NCBI GenBank assembly: GCA_963422275.1
Contig: OY729418.1
Coordinates: forward strand, 3,472,001 to 3,536,000
Reading direction: 5' to 3'
Length of the DNA: 64,000 nt
Origin: G963422275 sp963422275
GTDB taxonomy: Bacteria; Pseudomonadota; Alphaproteobacteria; Rhodobacterales; Rhodobacteraceae
How positions within the stretch are numbered: the first letter of the stretch is position 1; every line of letters begins with the position of its first letter. Under the pieces are notes generated by a model. It did not search any database. It saw nothing but the letters and a program-made list of their open reading frames with translations, and was not told where the DNA came from. Shown here in pieces: positions 1 through 8,745 of this stretch. Position numbers and translations under genes: made by a program.

Positions 1-393
1 GCGGGCGAAGGTACCGTAAAGTGGTCTTTGGCGGATGCCCACACAGATTTCATCGTCGCGGTTGCGGCGGAGGAGTTTGGGCTTGGTATGGTGTTGCTTC
101 TCATTGGCTTGTTTGCATTTGTGTGCATACGCTCGCTTCTCAGGCTGTTTCACGAAGAGGATGCATTCGTGCGTGTCGCCGGAACCGGACTGGCGACTAT
201 GTTTGGCGTTCAGGCCTTTATCAATATCGCTGTTTCTGTGCGGTTGCTTCCGGCGAAGGGAATGACAATGCCGCTGGTCTCATACGGAGGCTCTTCGATG
301 CTTGCCGTGGGAATCTCGCTCGGAATGCTACTTGCGCTCACGCGCAAACGTTACCGGCCGCGCAGCAAAGAGCCATTTCACCTTCTTCTATAG
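1..393 (+). CDS. ftsW: FtsW, C-terminal part (SEDS peptidoglycan polymerase)
   Basis: The window opens inside this gene; about 130 C-terminal residues are visible, ending at TAG 391-393. The stretch AGEGTVK...LADAHTDFI near the edge followed by VAAEEFGLG is the conserved extracellular loop of FtsW/RodA (SEDS) polymerases, and the later PLVSYGGSSM is the other family signature. Three hydrophobic membrane segments can be seen. FtsW polymerises lipid II into septal peptidoglycan with its partner PBP FtsI. FtsW rather than RodA is chosen because murG follows after 16 bases, the standard dcw order. The N-terminal two thirds lie outside the window. Confidence 0.95.
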   Translation, partial: AGEGTVKWSLADAHTDFIVAVAAEEFGLGMVLLLIGLFAFVCIRSLLRLFHEEDAFVRVAGTGLATMFGVQAFINIAVSVRLLPAKGMTMPLVSYGGSSMLAVGISLGMLLALTRKRYRPRSKEPFHLLL

Positions 394-409
394 CACTGGA
401 AAGCCTTGC

Positions 410-1507
410 ATGCCGGTCCAGAGAAAGCCTCTCATCGTGATGGCCGCCGGGGGAACGGGTGGACATGTGTTTCCGGCCCAGGCACTTGCCGAGGAAATGC
501 TTTCTCGAAACTGGCGGGTCAAGTTTTGGACTGATGAACGAGGCCGGAGATTCGTGTCGGAGTTTCCCGAATCTGTAGCGATAAGGACAGTTGCAAGCGC
601 GATGATATTTAGCGGCGGGGCACTGAAAAAGGCTGTTTCGGCGACGCGTATTGGCGCTGGAATTGTTTCCGCTCTGTTCAGAATAGCGGTCGAAAGGCCG
701 TCTGTGGTCGCTGGATTTGGTGGCTATGTGGCGTTTCCGTCGGTTTTTGCGGCCACTGTCTTGCGAATTCCAAGCCTGATTCACGAGCAAAATGGTGTGC
801 TCGGGCGAGCGAATCGCGCACTTGCCGACCGGGTCAACATCGTTGCATGCGGAGTTGGAGACATAGCCGTTCCCCCCGGCGTGCGGCTTAGGGTCACCGG
901 AAATCCTGTGCGGGCCAGTGTTGCCGAAATTTCCGGTGTCCCGTACGTTCCTCCAAACGGCATCATCAATCTGGTGATTACCGGAGGCAGCCAAGCGGCG
1001 AGCGTTTTTGATGAGGCTGTGCCTCGTGCGGTGGCGGGGCTTCCAAGCGAGATCAGAGGCCGCCTTCGAATTCTGCATCAAGTTCGAAATGGAAACAAGA
1101 AAGTGAACGACGCGTACGCTCAATCGGGTGTTGAGGCTGAAACAAAAGACTTCTTCCCAGATCTTCCGGCAAAGATCGCGCATGCCCAACTGGTCATTTC
1201 CCGGTCAGGAGCTTCGTCGATCTCTGAGATATGCGCCATCGGGCGCCCATCAATACTAGTTCCCTACGCAGCGGCGGCCAATGACCATCAAAGTGCCAAC
1301 GCGCACCTGCTCGTCCGGGCGTCGGCGGCAGTTTCGGTTGCCGAGAGGGAACTGAGTCCACAACGTCTGGCAAACGAGATCATGAATGTGATTGAGAATC
1401 CTGACCAAGCGCTGGATATGGCAAAGGCGGCGAAAGCGCTCGCCAAGCCGGACGCCATCGTGCAACTTGGGAATGCCGTCGAGGAAATTGCTTGGGTGGC
1501 GGCCTAA
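410..1507 (+). CDS. murG: MurG, lipid II synthase (UDP-GlcNAc transferase)
   Basis: MurG adds GlcNAc from UDP-GlcNAc to lipid I at the inner face of the cytoplasmic membrane, giving lipid II. The start ATG 410 gives 365 residues, the usual length; an upstream in-frame ATG at 302 would lie inside ftsW and add 36 unrelated residues. Visible motifs are the N-terminal glycine loop GGTGGHVFPAQALA (about residues 12-25), GFGGYVAFPS, HEQNGVLGRANR and the C-terminal donor-binding SRSGASSISEICAIGRPSI with PYAAAANDHQ. The canonical GGSQGA is GGSQAA here, a mild deviation. The stop codon TAA 1505-1507 shares one base with the murC ATG, so the two are translationally coupled. Confidence 0.96.
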   Translation: MPVQRKPLIVMAAGGTGGHVFPAQALAEEMLSRNWRVKFWTDERGRRFVSEFPESVAIRTVASAMIFSGGALKKAVSATRIGAGIVSALFRIAVERPSVVAGFGGYVAFPSVFAATVLRIPSLIHEQNGVLGRANRALADRVNIVACGVGDIAVPPGVRLRVTGNPVRASVAEISGVPYVPPNGIINLVITGGSQAASVFDEAVPRAVAGLPSEIRGRLRILHQVRNGNKKVNDAYAQSGVEAETKDFFPDLPAKIAHAQLVISRSGASSISEICAIGRPSILVPYAAAANDHQSANAHLLVRASAAVSVAERELSPQRLANEIMNVIENPDQALDMAKAAKALAKPDAIVQLGNAVEEIAWVAA

Positions 1508-2928
1508 TGACCAATTCCACGAAACTGCCGGAAAGGCTCGGTCCGATTCACTTCACTGGTATCGGCGGGATCGGGATGTCTGGCATCGCGGAGGTACTTG
1601 TCAATCTCGGTTATACCGTTCAAGGATCGGACCTGTCGGCCTCGATGTTGATTGAACGCCTAGCGGAAATGGGCGTGCGGGTATTCGAGCGGCAGGAAGC
1701 CGGGAATGTGTCCGATGCCGCCGTAGTCGTGATTTCCTCAGCCATAAAGAAGGGCAATCCAGAACTTATGGAGGCAAGGCGGCTGGGTCTGCCTGTCGTT
1801 CGCCGTGCCGAAATGCTCGCAGAACTGATGCGGCTACGGTCGAACGTGGCGGTGGCGGGCACGCATGGCAAGACCACCACCACCACCTTGATTGCGACAC
1901 TCCTCGAAAATGGTGGATTTGATCCAACTGTCGTCAACGGCGGCGTAATCCATGCCTATGGCTCAACCACTAGGAAGGGTGAAGGCGATTGGATGGTGGT
2001 CGAGGCCGACGAGAGCGACGGGACCTTCGTGAAGCTTCCTGCCACAATCGCTGTTGTGACAAATATCGATCCGGAGCACCTGGATCATTACGGTGACTTC
2101 GAGAACTTAAAGAAAGCCTTCGACTCGTTTGTCGCAAACGTTCCGTTCTATGGATTCGCTGTCTGCTGCATCGATCATCCAGAGGTACAATCCTTGATCG
2201 GAAGAATTTCGGACCGCCGCATTGTCACTTTTGGCTTCAACGCGCAGGCCGATGTGGGTGCAAGCAACCTGCAATACTCCAACGGCCGGGCGTGCTTCGA
2301 CATTTTGATGAGGAAGGAAGGAAAGACGGTTCACGGCTGCACCCTGCCAATGCCGGGAATTTACAACATCTCGAATGCGTTGGCTTCGGTTGCCGTCGCT
2401 AGGGAACTGGGCATGAAAATTCGAGACATCCGCAACGGCCTCGCAAACTTCAGAGGAGTCAACCGGAGATTCACGCGTGTCGGGACTGTCAACGGGATCG
2501 AAATCATAGATGATTACGCCCACCATCCAGTTGAAATCGACGCCGCGCTGAAGGCTGCTCGCCAAGTGACTTCAGGGCAAATTCTTGCGATCCACCAACC
2601 GCATCGGTTTACCAGGCTCAATAGCCTCTTTGACGATTTCTGCACATGTTTCAGCAATGCCGATCATGTTGCGGTCGCGGACGTTTACGATGCTGGAGAA
2701 TGCCCGATAGCAGGGGCCGACCGAGATTCCCTAGTATCCGCGCTAACGCAGCATGGACACCGGAATGCCGTCGCGATATCGGGCCCATCGGGCATGGCAA
2801 CATTTGTTGCGGAGAATGCGCAGCCGGGTGACCTTGTGGCGTGTCTCGGGGCAGGATCGATTTCCGCTTGGGCGCATTCCCTCCCAGATAGGCTGCGCAA
2901 TCTGGATCGAAAGCACGGCGATGACTGA
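1507..2928 (+). CDS. murC: MurC, UDP-N-acetylmuramate--L-alanine ligase
   Basis: This cytoplasmic ATP-dependent ligase adds L-Ala to UDP-MurNAc, the first step of stem-peptide synthesis. Starting at ATG 1507 the protein has 473 residues. It shows the N-terminal Rossmann motif HFTGIGGIGMSGIAE, the P-loop GTHGKTTTTT (about residue 117), the central VEADESDGTF, TNIDPEHLDHYG, and the C-terminal DDYAHHPVEI followed by HQPHRFTR, all typical of Mur ligases of the MurC type. The ATG overlaps the murG stop by one base, and the 3' end overlaps murB by eight bases. murD and murE are not in this window. Confidence 0.97.
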   Translation: MTNSTKLPERLGPIHFTGIGGIGMSGIAEVLVNLGYTVQGSDLSASMLIERLAEMGVRVFERQEAGNVSDAAVVVISSAIKKGNPELMEARRLGLPVVRRAEMLAELMRLRSNVAVAGTHGKTTTTTLIATLLENGGFDPTVVNGGVIHAYGSTTRKGEGDWMVVEADESDGTFVKLPATIAVVTNIDPEHLDHYGDFENLKKAFDSFVANVPFYGFAVCCIDHPEVQSLIGRISDRRIVTFGFNAQADVGASNLQYSNGRACFDILMRKEGKTVHGCTLPMPGIYNISNALASVAVARELGMKIRDIRNGLANFRGVNRRFTRVGTVNGIEIIDDYAHHPVEIDAALKAARQVTSGQILAIHQPHRFTRLNSLFDDFCTCFSNADHVAVADVYDAGECPIAGADRDSLVSALTQHGHRNAVAISGPSGMATFVAENAQPGDLVACLGAGSISAWAHSLPDRLRNLDRKHGDD

Positions 2929-3889
2929 CTTTGGGATGAGACTTGACCGTACTGCCCTTCCGTTTTGCGAGGGTTCGCTTGCGCCCAATCGATCACTTGC
3001 CGATCTGACTTGGTTGCAGGCCGGCGGTCCCGCCGAATGGTTGTTCCAACCGGCGAACACCGAGGATCTTGCCTGTTTCCTGCGGCATCTTGATCCCCAA
3101 ATTCCGGTGTTTGTCATGGGTGTCGGCTCCAACCTGATTGTTCGTGATGGTGGTATCAAGGGGGTCGTGATCAGACTTGGCCGAAGTTTTTCGAATCTGG
3201 AATTCGGCAACCGCCAAATAGTTGCCGGGGCGTTTGCGCTTGGTGCCCGGGTCGCGACCAAGGCGGCGGAATCGGGACTCGAACTTACATATCTTCGCAC
3301 CATTCCAGGTACGGTTGGCGGCGCGGTCAAGATGAATGCAGGGTGTTATGGAGTGTATACGGCCGACGTTGTCAAGGAAGTGAAAGTCGTGACCCGTCAG
3401 GGCGAGACACGCACAATCAATCGACGCCAGCTTGGTTTCGATTACCGGCGCAGCAGGCTGCCAGAGGGATCAGTCGTCATTGAGGTGCTGTTCGAGTGCA
3501 ATGCGGAGCATCCGGTTGTGCTTGCCGAAAACATGGCCAGACAGCTTCGCCATCGAAATGCCACCCAGCCCACAAGAGTGAGGACCGCAGGGTCCACATT
3601 TCGAAATCCAGCAGGGCATTCTTCTAGCGGGTACCTTGGCGAAGACCACTCCATGAAGGCTTGGAAACTCATTGAAGATTCCGGGATGCGCGGCGCGACA
3701 AGAGGCAATGCGCAGATGTCGGCGAAGCACGCGAATTTTCTTGTCAATACGGGTGGCACAACTGCAACAGAGCTTGAGCTTCTGGGAGAGGAAGTCCGGG
3801 AGGCCGTTCGTCTGAAAACCGGTATAATGCTAGAATGGGAACTAGTGAGAATCGGAGAGCGATCTTGTAGACACCGGAAATCGAAATAA
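2921..3889 (+). CDS. murB: MurB, UDP-N-acetylenolpyruvoylglucosamine reductase
   Basis: MurB is the FAD/NADPH enzyme that reduces enolpyruvyl-UDP-GlcNAc to UDP-MurNAc. The start at ATG 2921 (322 residues) overlaps the end of murC by eight bases and begins a few residues before the FAD-binding domain; earlier in-frame ATGs lie within murC. Motifs include TWLQAGGPAEWLF, MGVGSNLIVRDGG, the flavin-contacting RTIPGTVGGAVKMNAGCYG (about 126-144) and the C-terminal AGSTFRNPAG, LIEDSGMRGATRGNAQMS and KHANFLVN. The serine in GSTFRNP is the proton donor of type I MurB. A 50-base gap separates it from ddl. Confidence 0.96.
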   Translation: MTDFGMRLDRTALPFCEGSLAPNRSLADLTWLQAGGPAEWLFQPANTEDLACFLRHLDPQIPVFVMGVGSNLIVRDGGIKGVVIRLGRSFSNLEFGNRQIVAGAFALGARVATKAAESGLELTYLRTIPGTVGGAVKMNAGCYGVYTADVVKEVKVVTRQGETRTINRRQLGFDYRRSRLPEGSVVIEVLFECNAEHPVVLAENMARQLRHRNATQPTRVRTAGSTFRNPAGHSSSGYLGEDHSMKAWKLIEDSGMRGATRGNAQMSAKHANFLVNTGGTTATELELLGEEVREAVRLKTGIMLEWELVRIGERSCRHRKSK

Positions 3890-3939
3890 CTGGAAATAAG
3901 CTGTCGGCAAAACAATATTGGCAGTACACGGAGAGAGGC

Positions 3940-4854
3940 ATGTCGAGCAGGACATCAATTCGTGTGGCAGTGCTAATGGGCGGGACCTCAAAGGAGCGCG
4001 AGGTCTCTCTCGTTAGCGGGGAGCAGTGCTTTGCCGCATTGGTTGAAGAAGGATACGATGCAGTTAAGGTCGTCGCGGACAACGACCTGCCTGTGCGGCT
4101 TGACGAAATTAAGCCGGATGTCGCCTTCAACGCCCTTCACGGGCGGTGGGGGGAGGACGGTTGCGTTCAGGGAATGCTGGAATGGATGTGCATTCCCTAC
4201 ACCCACTCTGGTGTGCTCGCGTCCTCGACAGCGATGAACAAGGAACGCACCAAAGACGTGTATCGCGGGGAGGGATTGCCGTCGCCTCAAGGACGTGTGG
4301 TTTCGCTTGCCGAAGTGCGCGCAGGTCATCCCATGCCGCTGCCCTACGTAGTTAAGCCGGTGAACGAGGGTTCGTCGCTTGGAGTGCACATTGTGCCGGA
4401 GGACTGCAAGTCTTCGCCGCTTCTGGGGAAGGATATGCCGCGGGAGGTTCTTGTCGAGGAGTTCATTCCGGGATTGGAGCTTACGGCGAGTGTTCTTGAT
4501 GGCTCCGCGCTTACTGTCACGGACATCCGCACCGATACTTGGTACGACTATAAAGCAAAGTACGAACCGGGTGAGTCCACGCACGTTCTGCCTGCCGCAA
4601 TTCCAACTGAAGTCTTCGATGCCTGCCTGGATTTTGCTTTGTTGGCTCACAAATCTCTTGGATGCCGCGGATTGACGAGGACCGACTTTCGATGGGACGA
4701 AAGCCGTGGCGTTGACGGCTTGAAGCTGCTCGAGACGAATACGCAGCCTGGAATGACTCCCACGTCACTGTCGCCAGAGCAGGCAAGCCATTGCGGGATA
4801 TCGTTTGGCTCGCTCTGCAGGATGCTTGTGGAGGACGCGTCGTGCGACCGGTGA
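3940..4854 (+). CDS. ddl: D-alanine--D-alanine ligase
   Basis: This ATP-grasp enzyme joins two D-alanines for the peptidoglycan stem. The ATG at 3940 has a purine-rich GGAGAGAGG about nine bases upstream and gives 304 residues, the normal DdlB length. Visible motifs are VLMGGTSKEREVSLVSG at the N-terminus, NALHGRWGEDGCVQGMLE, the SGVLASSTAMNKERTK helix, PYVVKPVNEGSSLGV (ATP-grasp lysine) and the C-terminal RTDFRWDE and LETNTQPGMTPTSL with metal-binding acidic residues. Its 3' end overlaps the likely ftsQ start, as usual in the dcw cluster. Confidence 0.96.
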   Translation: MSSRTSIRVAVLMGGTSKEREVSLVSGEQCFAALVEEGYDAVKVVADNDLPVRLDEIKPDVAFNALHGRWGEDGCVQGMLEWMCIPYTHSGVLASSTAMNKERTKDVYRGEGLPSPQGRVVSLAEVRAGHPMPLPYVVKPVNEGSSLGVHIVPEDCKSSPLLGKDMPREVLVEEFIPGLELTASVLDGSALTVTDIRTDTWYDYKAKYEPGESTHVLPAAIPTEVFDACLDFALLAHKSLGCRGLTRTDFRWDESRGVDGLKLLETNTQPGMTPTSLSPEQASHCGISFGSLCRMLVEDASCDR

Positions 4855-5711
4855 GCACCGGACATTCCGGTATGACGACGAGCCGGCTGGCGTTTCGCAT
4901 GCAACGCTGTTTCTACACCCCTGTCGTTCGCTGGACGCTCGGAGTGGTCTGTCCGGTCTTGCTCGCCGCGAGCGCAGTTGCTTACTTGCTGGTTTCGATC
5001 GATCTGGTTCAGAGCGCAAGCGGAGGTTTCACATCCGTTGCCAGGTATTTCAAGGACCGCCCCGGATTCGCGATTACAGGAGCGTCCGTGGAGGCGGATT
5101 CGCAGGAGCTTGAGGATCGGGTGCTGGATCATGTCGCCAGGCTGTTCCCTGCAAGTCCGTTCAGCATTGATTTCGCTAACCTGCGAATGGACATAATCGA
5201 GGCCATACCGGCTGTTCGAGATGTGGACCTGAGCCTCAGCGAAGACGGTTTGGTTCACATTGCGATTGATGGTCGGGAACCAAAAGTCATTTGCAGAATG
5301 CCGGACGGGCTAGTGCTTCTAGACGAGGAAGGGGCACCTGTCGGGCGAATCTCATCGCGCTCCGAGTTTGCACACTTGACTCTGATTTTCGGTGAAGGAG
5401 CTGAACTTGCGGTGGCTGAGGCTTTGCGCCTGATTAAAATCGCCCGCCCGGTCGAGGATATGGTTCGAGGCTTCAGGAGAGTCGGGTCGAGGCGTTGGGA
5501 TATGGTTCTTGACAAGGGAAGAATGATCCTGCTTCCCGAAAGCGGGTCGGAGCAGGCGATGGAAAAAGTGCTCCAACTTAACGCATCACACTCTCTCCTG
5601 AACCGACGCCTAGTCAGCATCGATATGCGTGACTCAAGAAGGGTTGTGGTGCAAGCATATCCCGATGACGCAATTGAGTTGCGTTCACCTGTCGTTGATC
5701 ACAGCGGATAG
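4842..5711 (+). CDS. ftsQ: FtsQ, cell division POTRA protein
   Basis: FtsQ is a bitopic inner-membrane divisome protein linking early and late division proteins. The chosen start is GTG 4842, seven bases after GGAGG at 4830-4834; GTG 4851 (whose GTGA overlaps the ddl stop) and ATG 4872 are alternatives, so the true start is uncertain by about ten codons. A single hydrophobic segment (GVVCPVLLAASAVAYLLV, about residues 32-50) precedes a POTRA-like region with ITGASVEADSQ and the FtsQ/DivIB domain (RMPDGLVLLDEEGAPV, then the SRRWDMVLDKGRMILLP motif). It sits between ddl and ftsA as expected. It stops at TAG 5709-5711, eight bases before ftsA. Confidence 0.9.
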   Translation: MRPVSTGHSGMTTSRLAFRMQRCFYTPVVRWTLGVVCPVLLAASAVAYLLVSIDLVQSASGGFTSVARYFKDRPGFAITGASVEADSQELEDRVLDHVARLFPASPFSIDFANLRMDIIEAIPAVRDVDLSLSEDGLVHIAIDGREPKVICRMPDGLVLLDEEGAPVGRISSRSEFAHLTLIFGEGAELAVAEALRLIKIARPVEDMVRGFRRVGSRRWDMVLDKGRMILLPESGSEQAMEKVLQLNASHSLLNRRLVSIDMRDSRRVVVQAYPDDAIELRSPVVDHSG

Positions 5712-5719
5712 GTACGAGA

Positions 5720-7059
5720 GTGAATTTGCACGACTTTCACAGAAACCTACGGGCAAAACGGGATCAGGCGCTCCAGCGTGGTGTCGTGGCCGTCGTGGAT
5801 GTGGGCACATCCAAAACTGCCTGCATTGTGGCCCAAATCGCCAGCGAATCACTGGGAGCCAATCTTGGGGATGGCGGGCCATTGGCGAATCCATCCGGAA
5901 TCAAGGTTCTCGGTGCAGCGGTTATTCAGTCTCGGGGTGTAATGTTTGGCGAAATTTCCGCGATGCAGGAAACGGAAAAGGCGATCAGAACCGTGCTCGC
6001 GAAGGCGCAGAAAATGGCAAAGGTCCGGATAGACCACATTCTGGCATGCTTTTCCGGCGCGAATCCAGAGTCGCACTCTCTGTGCGGGTTTGCATCGTTG
6101 AATGGAAATCCCATCGCGGAAGCGGATATTGCCAAGGCGCTAGCCTCCTGCAACACTCCAAAGCTAGGTTCCGACAGGGAGCCGCTTCATGCGCAGCCCT
6201 TGAAGTTTTCCGTCGACCATCGGCCTGACCTCGTTGATCCGCGCGGTCAGTTTGGAAATCGACTATCGGTCAATCTTCACTTGCTCATGGTAAACAGGAT
6301 TGCGGTCGAGAACCTTTACGAATGCGTCAGAAAGTGCGGTTTGGAACTCGCCGGAGTCGCTTCCTCGGCATACGCATCTGGAATTTCTTCTCTCATCGAG
6401 GACGAGCAAGAACTCGGTGCTGCCTGCATCGACATCGGAGCCGAGATAACCGGCATCTCGATCTTTCACAAAAAGCACATGATTCGTGCGACGGCGATCA
6501 GGCTTGGCGGGAATCACATCACTTGGGACATTGGCAACTGTTTCTCGATTTCCATTGGAGAGGCGGAGCGGCTGAAGACCAAATACGGCGGAATTTACGC
6601 GACCCACAGGGACGACCGGAATTCTGCGAGTTCGGCCTCAAAGACGGGTATTTGTCCGGCGGCCAGTCGAGATTGTCCCGCAGCGAGCTCATTGGCGTGA
6701 TCAAACCCCGTGCCGAGGAGATTCTCGAGCAAGCAATGACTGCGCTTCATAAGGTGGGGTTCTCGAGCATTCCGGGACAAAGCGTGGTCATGACAGGTGG
6801 ATGCAGCTTGCTTCCCGGGATGGAAGATCTCTCGCATGCAGTGCTGGGGAAACATGTCCGGCTGGGACGCCCGATGCTCTTGAGCGGGCTCCCGGAGTCG
6901 ATGAGCATTCCGCAGTTTTCTTCAGCGGTCGGCATGGCGATGTACGCCGCATTGCCGCAAGACGAGTGGTGGGACTTTCCAATTCCCGACAAGATTAAAT
7001 CAGGACGGTCATTGCGGGGATTGTGGGGTGCGTTGCAGTGGTTTAGCAACGACTGGTAA
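5720..7059 (+). CDS. ftsA: FtsA, actin-like divisome protein, reading frame broken by one base
   Basis: FtsA is the membrane-attached actin homologue that tethers FtsZ. From GTG 5720 the first frame runs through VAVVDVGTSKTACIVAQ (phosphate 1), the 1C domain, GAACIDIGAEITGISIF (phosphate 2) and AERLKTKYGGIYATHRDDR, then diverges after about codon 300 and stops at 6700. The missing C-terminal part continues in the next frame from about 6619: ELIGVIKPRAEEI, VVMTGGCSLLPGM (adenosine motif) and the tail ending LRGLWGALQWFSNDW, whose last helix resembles the amphipathic membrane-targeting helix. Restoring one base in the CCGGA at 6616-6620 would give one protein of 446 residues, normal for alphaproteobacteria. 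Because FtsA is usually essential, a sequencing or assembly error is the simplest explanation; a real mutation or recoding site is not excluded. Confidence 0.9.
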
Positions 7060-7106
7060 ACTGGAGGGACAATATGTGGTGCCGAAATCCATGAAACATA
7101 CATTTT

Positions 7107-7135
7107 TTGCACATAAAAATATTGATCGCTATATG
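7107..7135 (+). promoter_or_regulatory. Candidate sigma-70-type promoter ahead of ftsZ
   Basis: The short gap between ftsA and ftsZ is unusually AT-rich and contains TTGCAC (7107-7112), a 17-base spacer and TATATG (7130-7135), about 50 bases before the ftsZ ATG. Separate ftsZ promoters between ftsA and ftsZ are common in proteobacteria. The match is to a generic consensus only and has not been tested. Confidence 0.4.
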
Positions 7136-7185
7136 CTGGTCAATGAAAATGAGGCAGGATAGCAAGGCTGGTGCGGGTGGAAGAA

Positions 7186-8745
7186 ATGACGTTAACATCG
7201 CTACACATTCCCAAGAGAAGCAACCTGAAACCTCGGGTTTTGGTGTTCGGGGTAGGCGGTGCAGGCTGCAATGCCGTGAATAACATGATTGACCAAGTAT
7301 TGGAGGGAGTCGAATTTGTTGTCGCGAACACTGATGCCCAAGCGCTTGAAAACTCGAAAGCAAACCGCACTATCCAGCTTGGGGCCGGGACAACTGATGG
7401 GCTTGGCGCCGGGTCGAACCCTGAGATTGGACTGGCGGCGGCAAAAGAGAGTCTCGGCGCGATCAAGGACGAACTGCAGGATGCGCACATGTGTTTCATT
7501 ACGGCCGGAATGGGTGGCGGTACCGGAACCGGCGCATCTCCAATCATTGCTAAAACCGCGAGAGAATTGGGGATACTGACGGTTGGTGTCGTCACGACGC
7601 CGTTCGCATTTGAAGGTCAAAAGCGAATGGATGCCGCCTTGAAGGGGGTTGCAGAACTGCAACATGTAGTTGACACGATGATCACCATTCCGAACCAAAA
7701 CCTTTTCCGGACGGCCAACGACGAGACTCTTACCACGGATTCGTTCATGGAGGCGGACAATGTTTTGTATCAAGGTGTCAAGAGCACAATCGAATTGATG
7801 ACGCGGCCTGGCCTGATTAACCTGGATTTCGCCGACGTAAAGACCGTGATGCAAATTCAAGGCTCGGCGATCATGGGCTGTGGCGAGGCGGAAGGCGAGG
7901 AACGTGGAAAGATGGCGGCCTTGAACTCGATGAACAATCCGCTTCTGAACGACACTCCTCTCGCAAGAGCCAAGGGAGTCCTGATTAACATAGTCGGCGG
8001 AAGAGATCTTAAGCTTTTCGATATTCAATCGGCGTCGACGACGATCCGGGAAAAACTTGACAAGAACGCGAACATAATCATTGGAACCGCACTCGACGAA
8101 TCGCTTGGCGACAAGGTCAAGGTTTCTCTGGTCGCAACGGGTTTGGAGTTTGGCTTCGAGAATGGCGATCAATTGCAGGACGAGTCTGTGGAATCCGCGT
8201 CTCCTGCGTTTGAAGCAGCAGGGCGACAGGATTTGGAAGGGGAATCGAAAACGGCACCATTTGATGAGCAACTGCCGGAACCGGAGACTGCCCAGCCCAA
8301 TATCTTCGATGAGACCACATGGCCATCTCGCCTAGACGAGGAAAATGCTCCATCCCCAGAATCCCCAGAATTCAGCGATATCGGCTTTGACGAAGCCAGT
8401 GACTTGCCTGATCGCAACCAAGCGGACTCTGAAAATCCCAAGAAGAGCATTCGCAAACTCTTTTTGGCTCCAAAGCCGAAGAACCTGCCGCAAAGGGGGA
8501 GCGCCGAAAACCCTCCGCTTCGCGCAAACCGCTTGTCGGGGGAAGAACATGCCGGTGAAGCTGGGGACCGTCGGGCAGATTTGGACAGCAGCTTTGCATT
8601 GCCTGTCCATAAGGCACCTCGAATTTCTGCGAACGAGGGCAGACTGCATTTGAACGCACCGATGAGCAGCGGTGAGCAAGCCACGCAGGAAGAATTCGAT
8701 GCAATGCATCGAATTCCTGCCTTTATGCGCCGACAAGCCAGCTGA
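7186..8745 (+). CDS. ftsZ: FtsZ, tubulin-like division GTPase
   Basis: FtsZ forms the cytokinetic ring. ATG 7186 is preferred over GTG 7171 because the product then begins MTLTSLHIPKRSNLKPR, like other alphaproteobacterial FtsZ; it gives 519 residues. Motifs are VFGVGGAGCNAVNNMI, the tubulin signature GMGGGTGTGASPIIA (about 108-122) and the T7 loop NLDFADVKTVM. After the globular domain (about residue 320) comes a long Ser/Pro/Glu-rich linker of roughly 185 residues and then the conserved tail RIPAFMRRQAS, the site that binds FtsA and other partners. This long linker is typical of alphaproteobacteria. The ftsZ frame is intact even though ftsA upstream is interrupted. Confidence 0.97.
   Translation: MTLTSLHIPKRSNLKPRVLVFGVGGAGCNAVNNMIDQVLEGVEFVVANTDAQALENSKANRTIQLGAGTTDGLGAGSNPEIGLAAAKESLGAIKDELQDAHMCFITAGMGGGTGTGASPIIAKTARELGILTVGVVTTPFAFEGQKRMDAALKGVAELQHVVDTMITIPNQNLFRTANDETLTTDSFMEADNVLYQGVKSTIELMTRPGLINLDFADVKTVMQIQGSAIMGCGEAEGEERGKMAALNSMNNPLLNDTPLARAKGVLINIVGGRDLKLFDIQSASTTIREKLDKNANIIIGTALDESLGDKVKVSLVATGLEFGFENGDQLQDESVESASPAFEAAGRQDLEGESKTAPFDEQLPEPETAQPNIFDETTWPSRLDEENAPSPESPEFSDIGFDEASDLPDRNQADSENPKKSIRKLFLAPKPKNLPQRGSAENPPLRANRLSGEEHAGEAGDRRADLDSSFALPVHKAPRISANEGRLHLNAPMSSGEQATQEEFDAMHRIPAFMRRQAS

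Noticed and set aside
338..1189. Minus-strand open frame of 283 codons over murG
   Set aside because: Antisense shadow of murG with no recognisable domain.
7201..8271. Minus-strand open frame of 356 codons across ftsZ
   Set aside because: It is the antisense of a highly conserved gene; its sequence has no family features and no start context.
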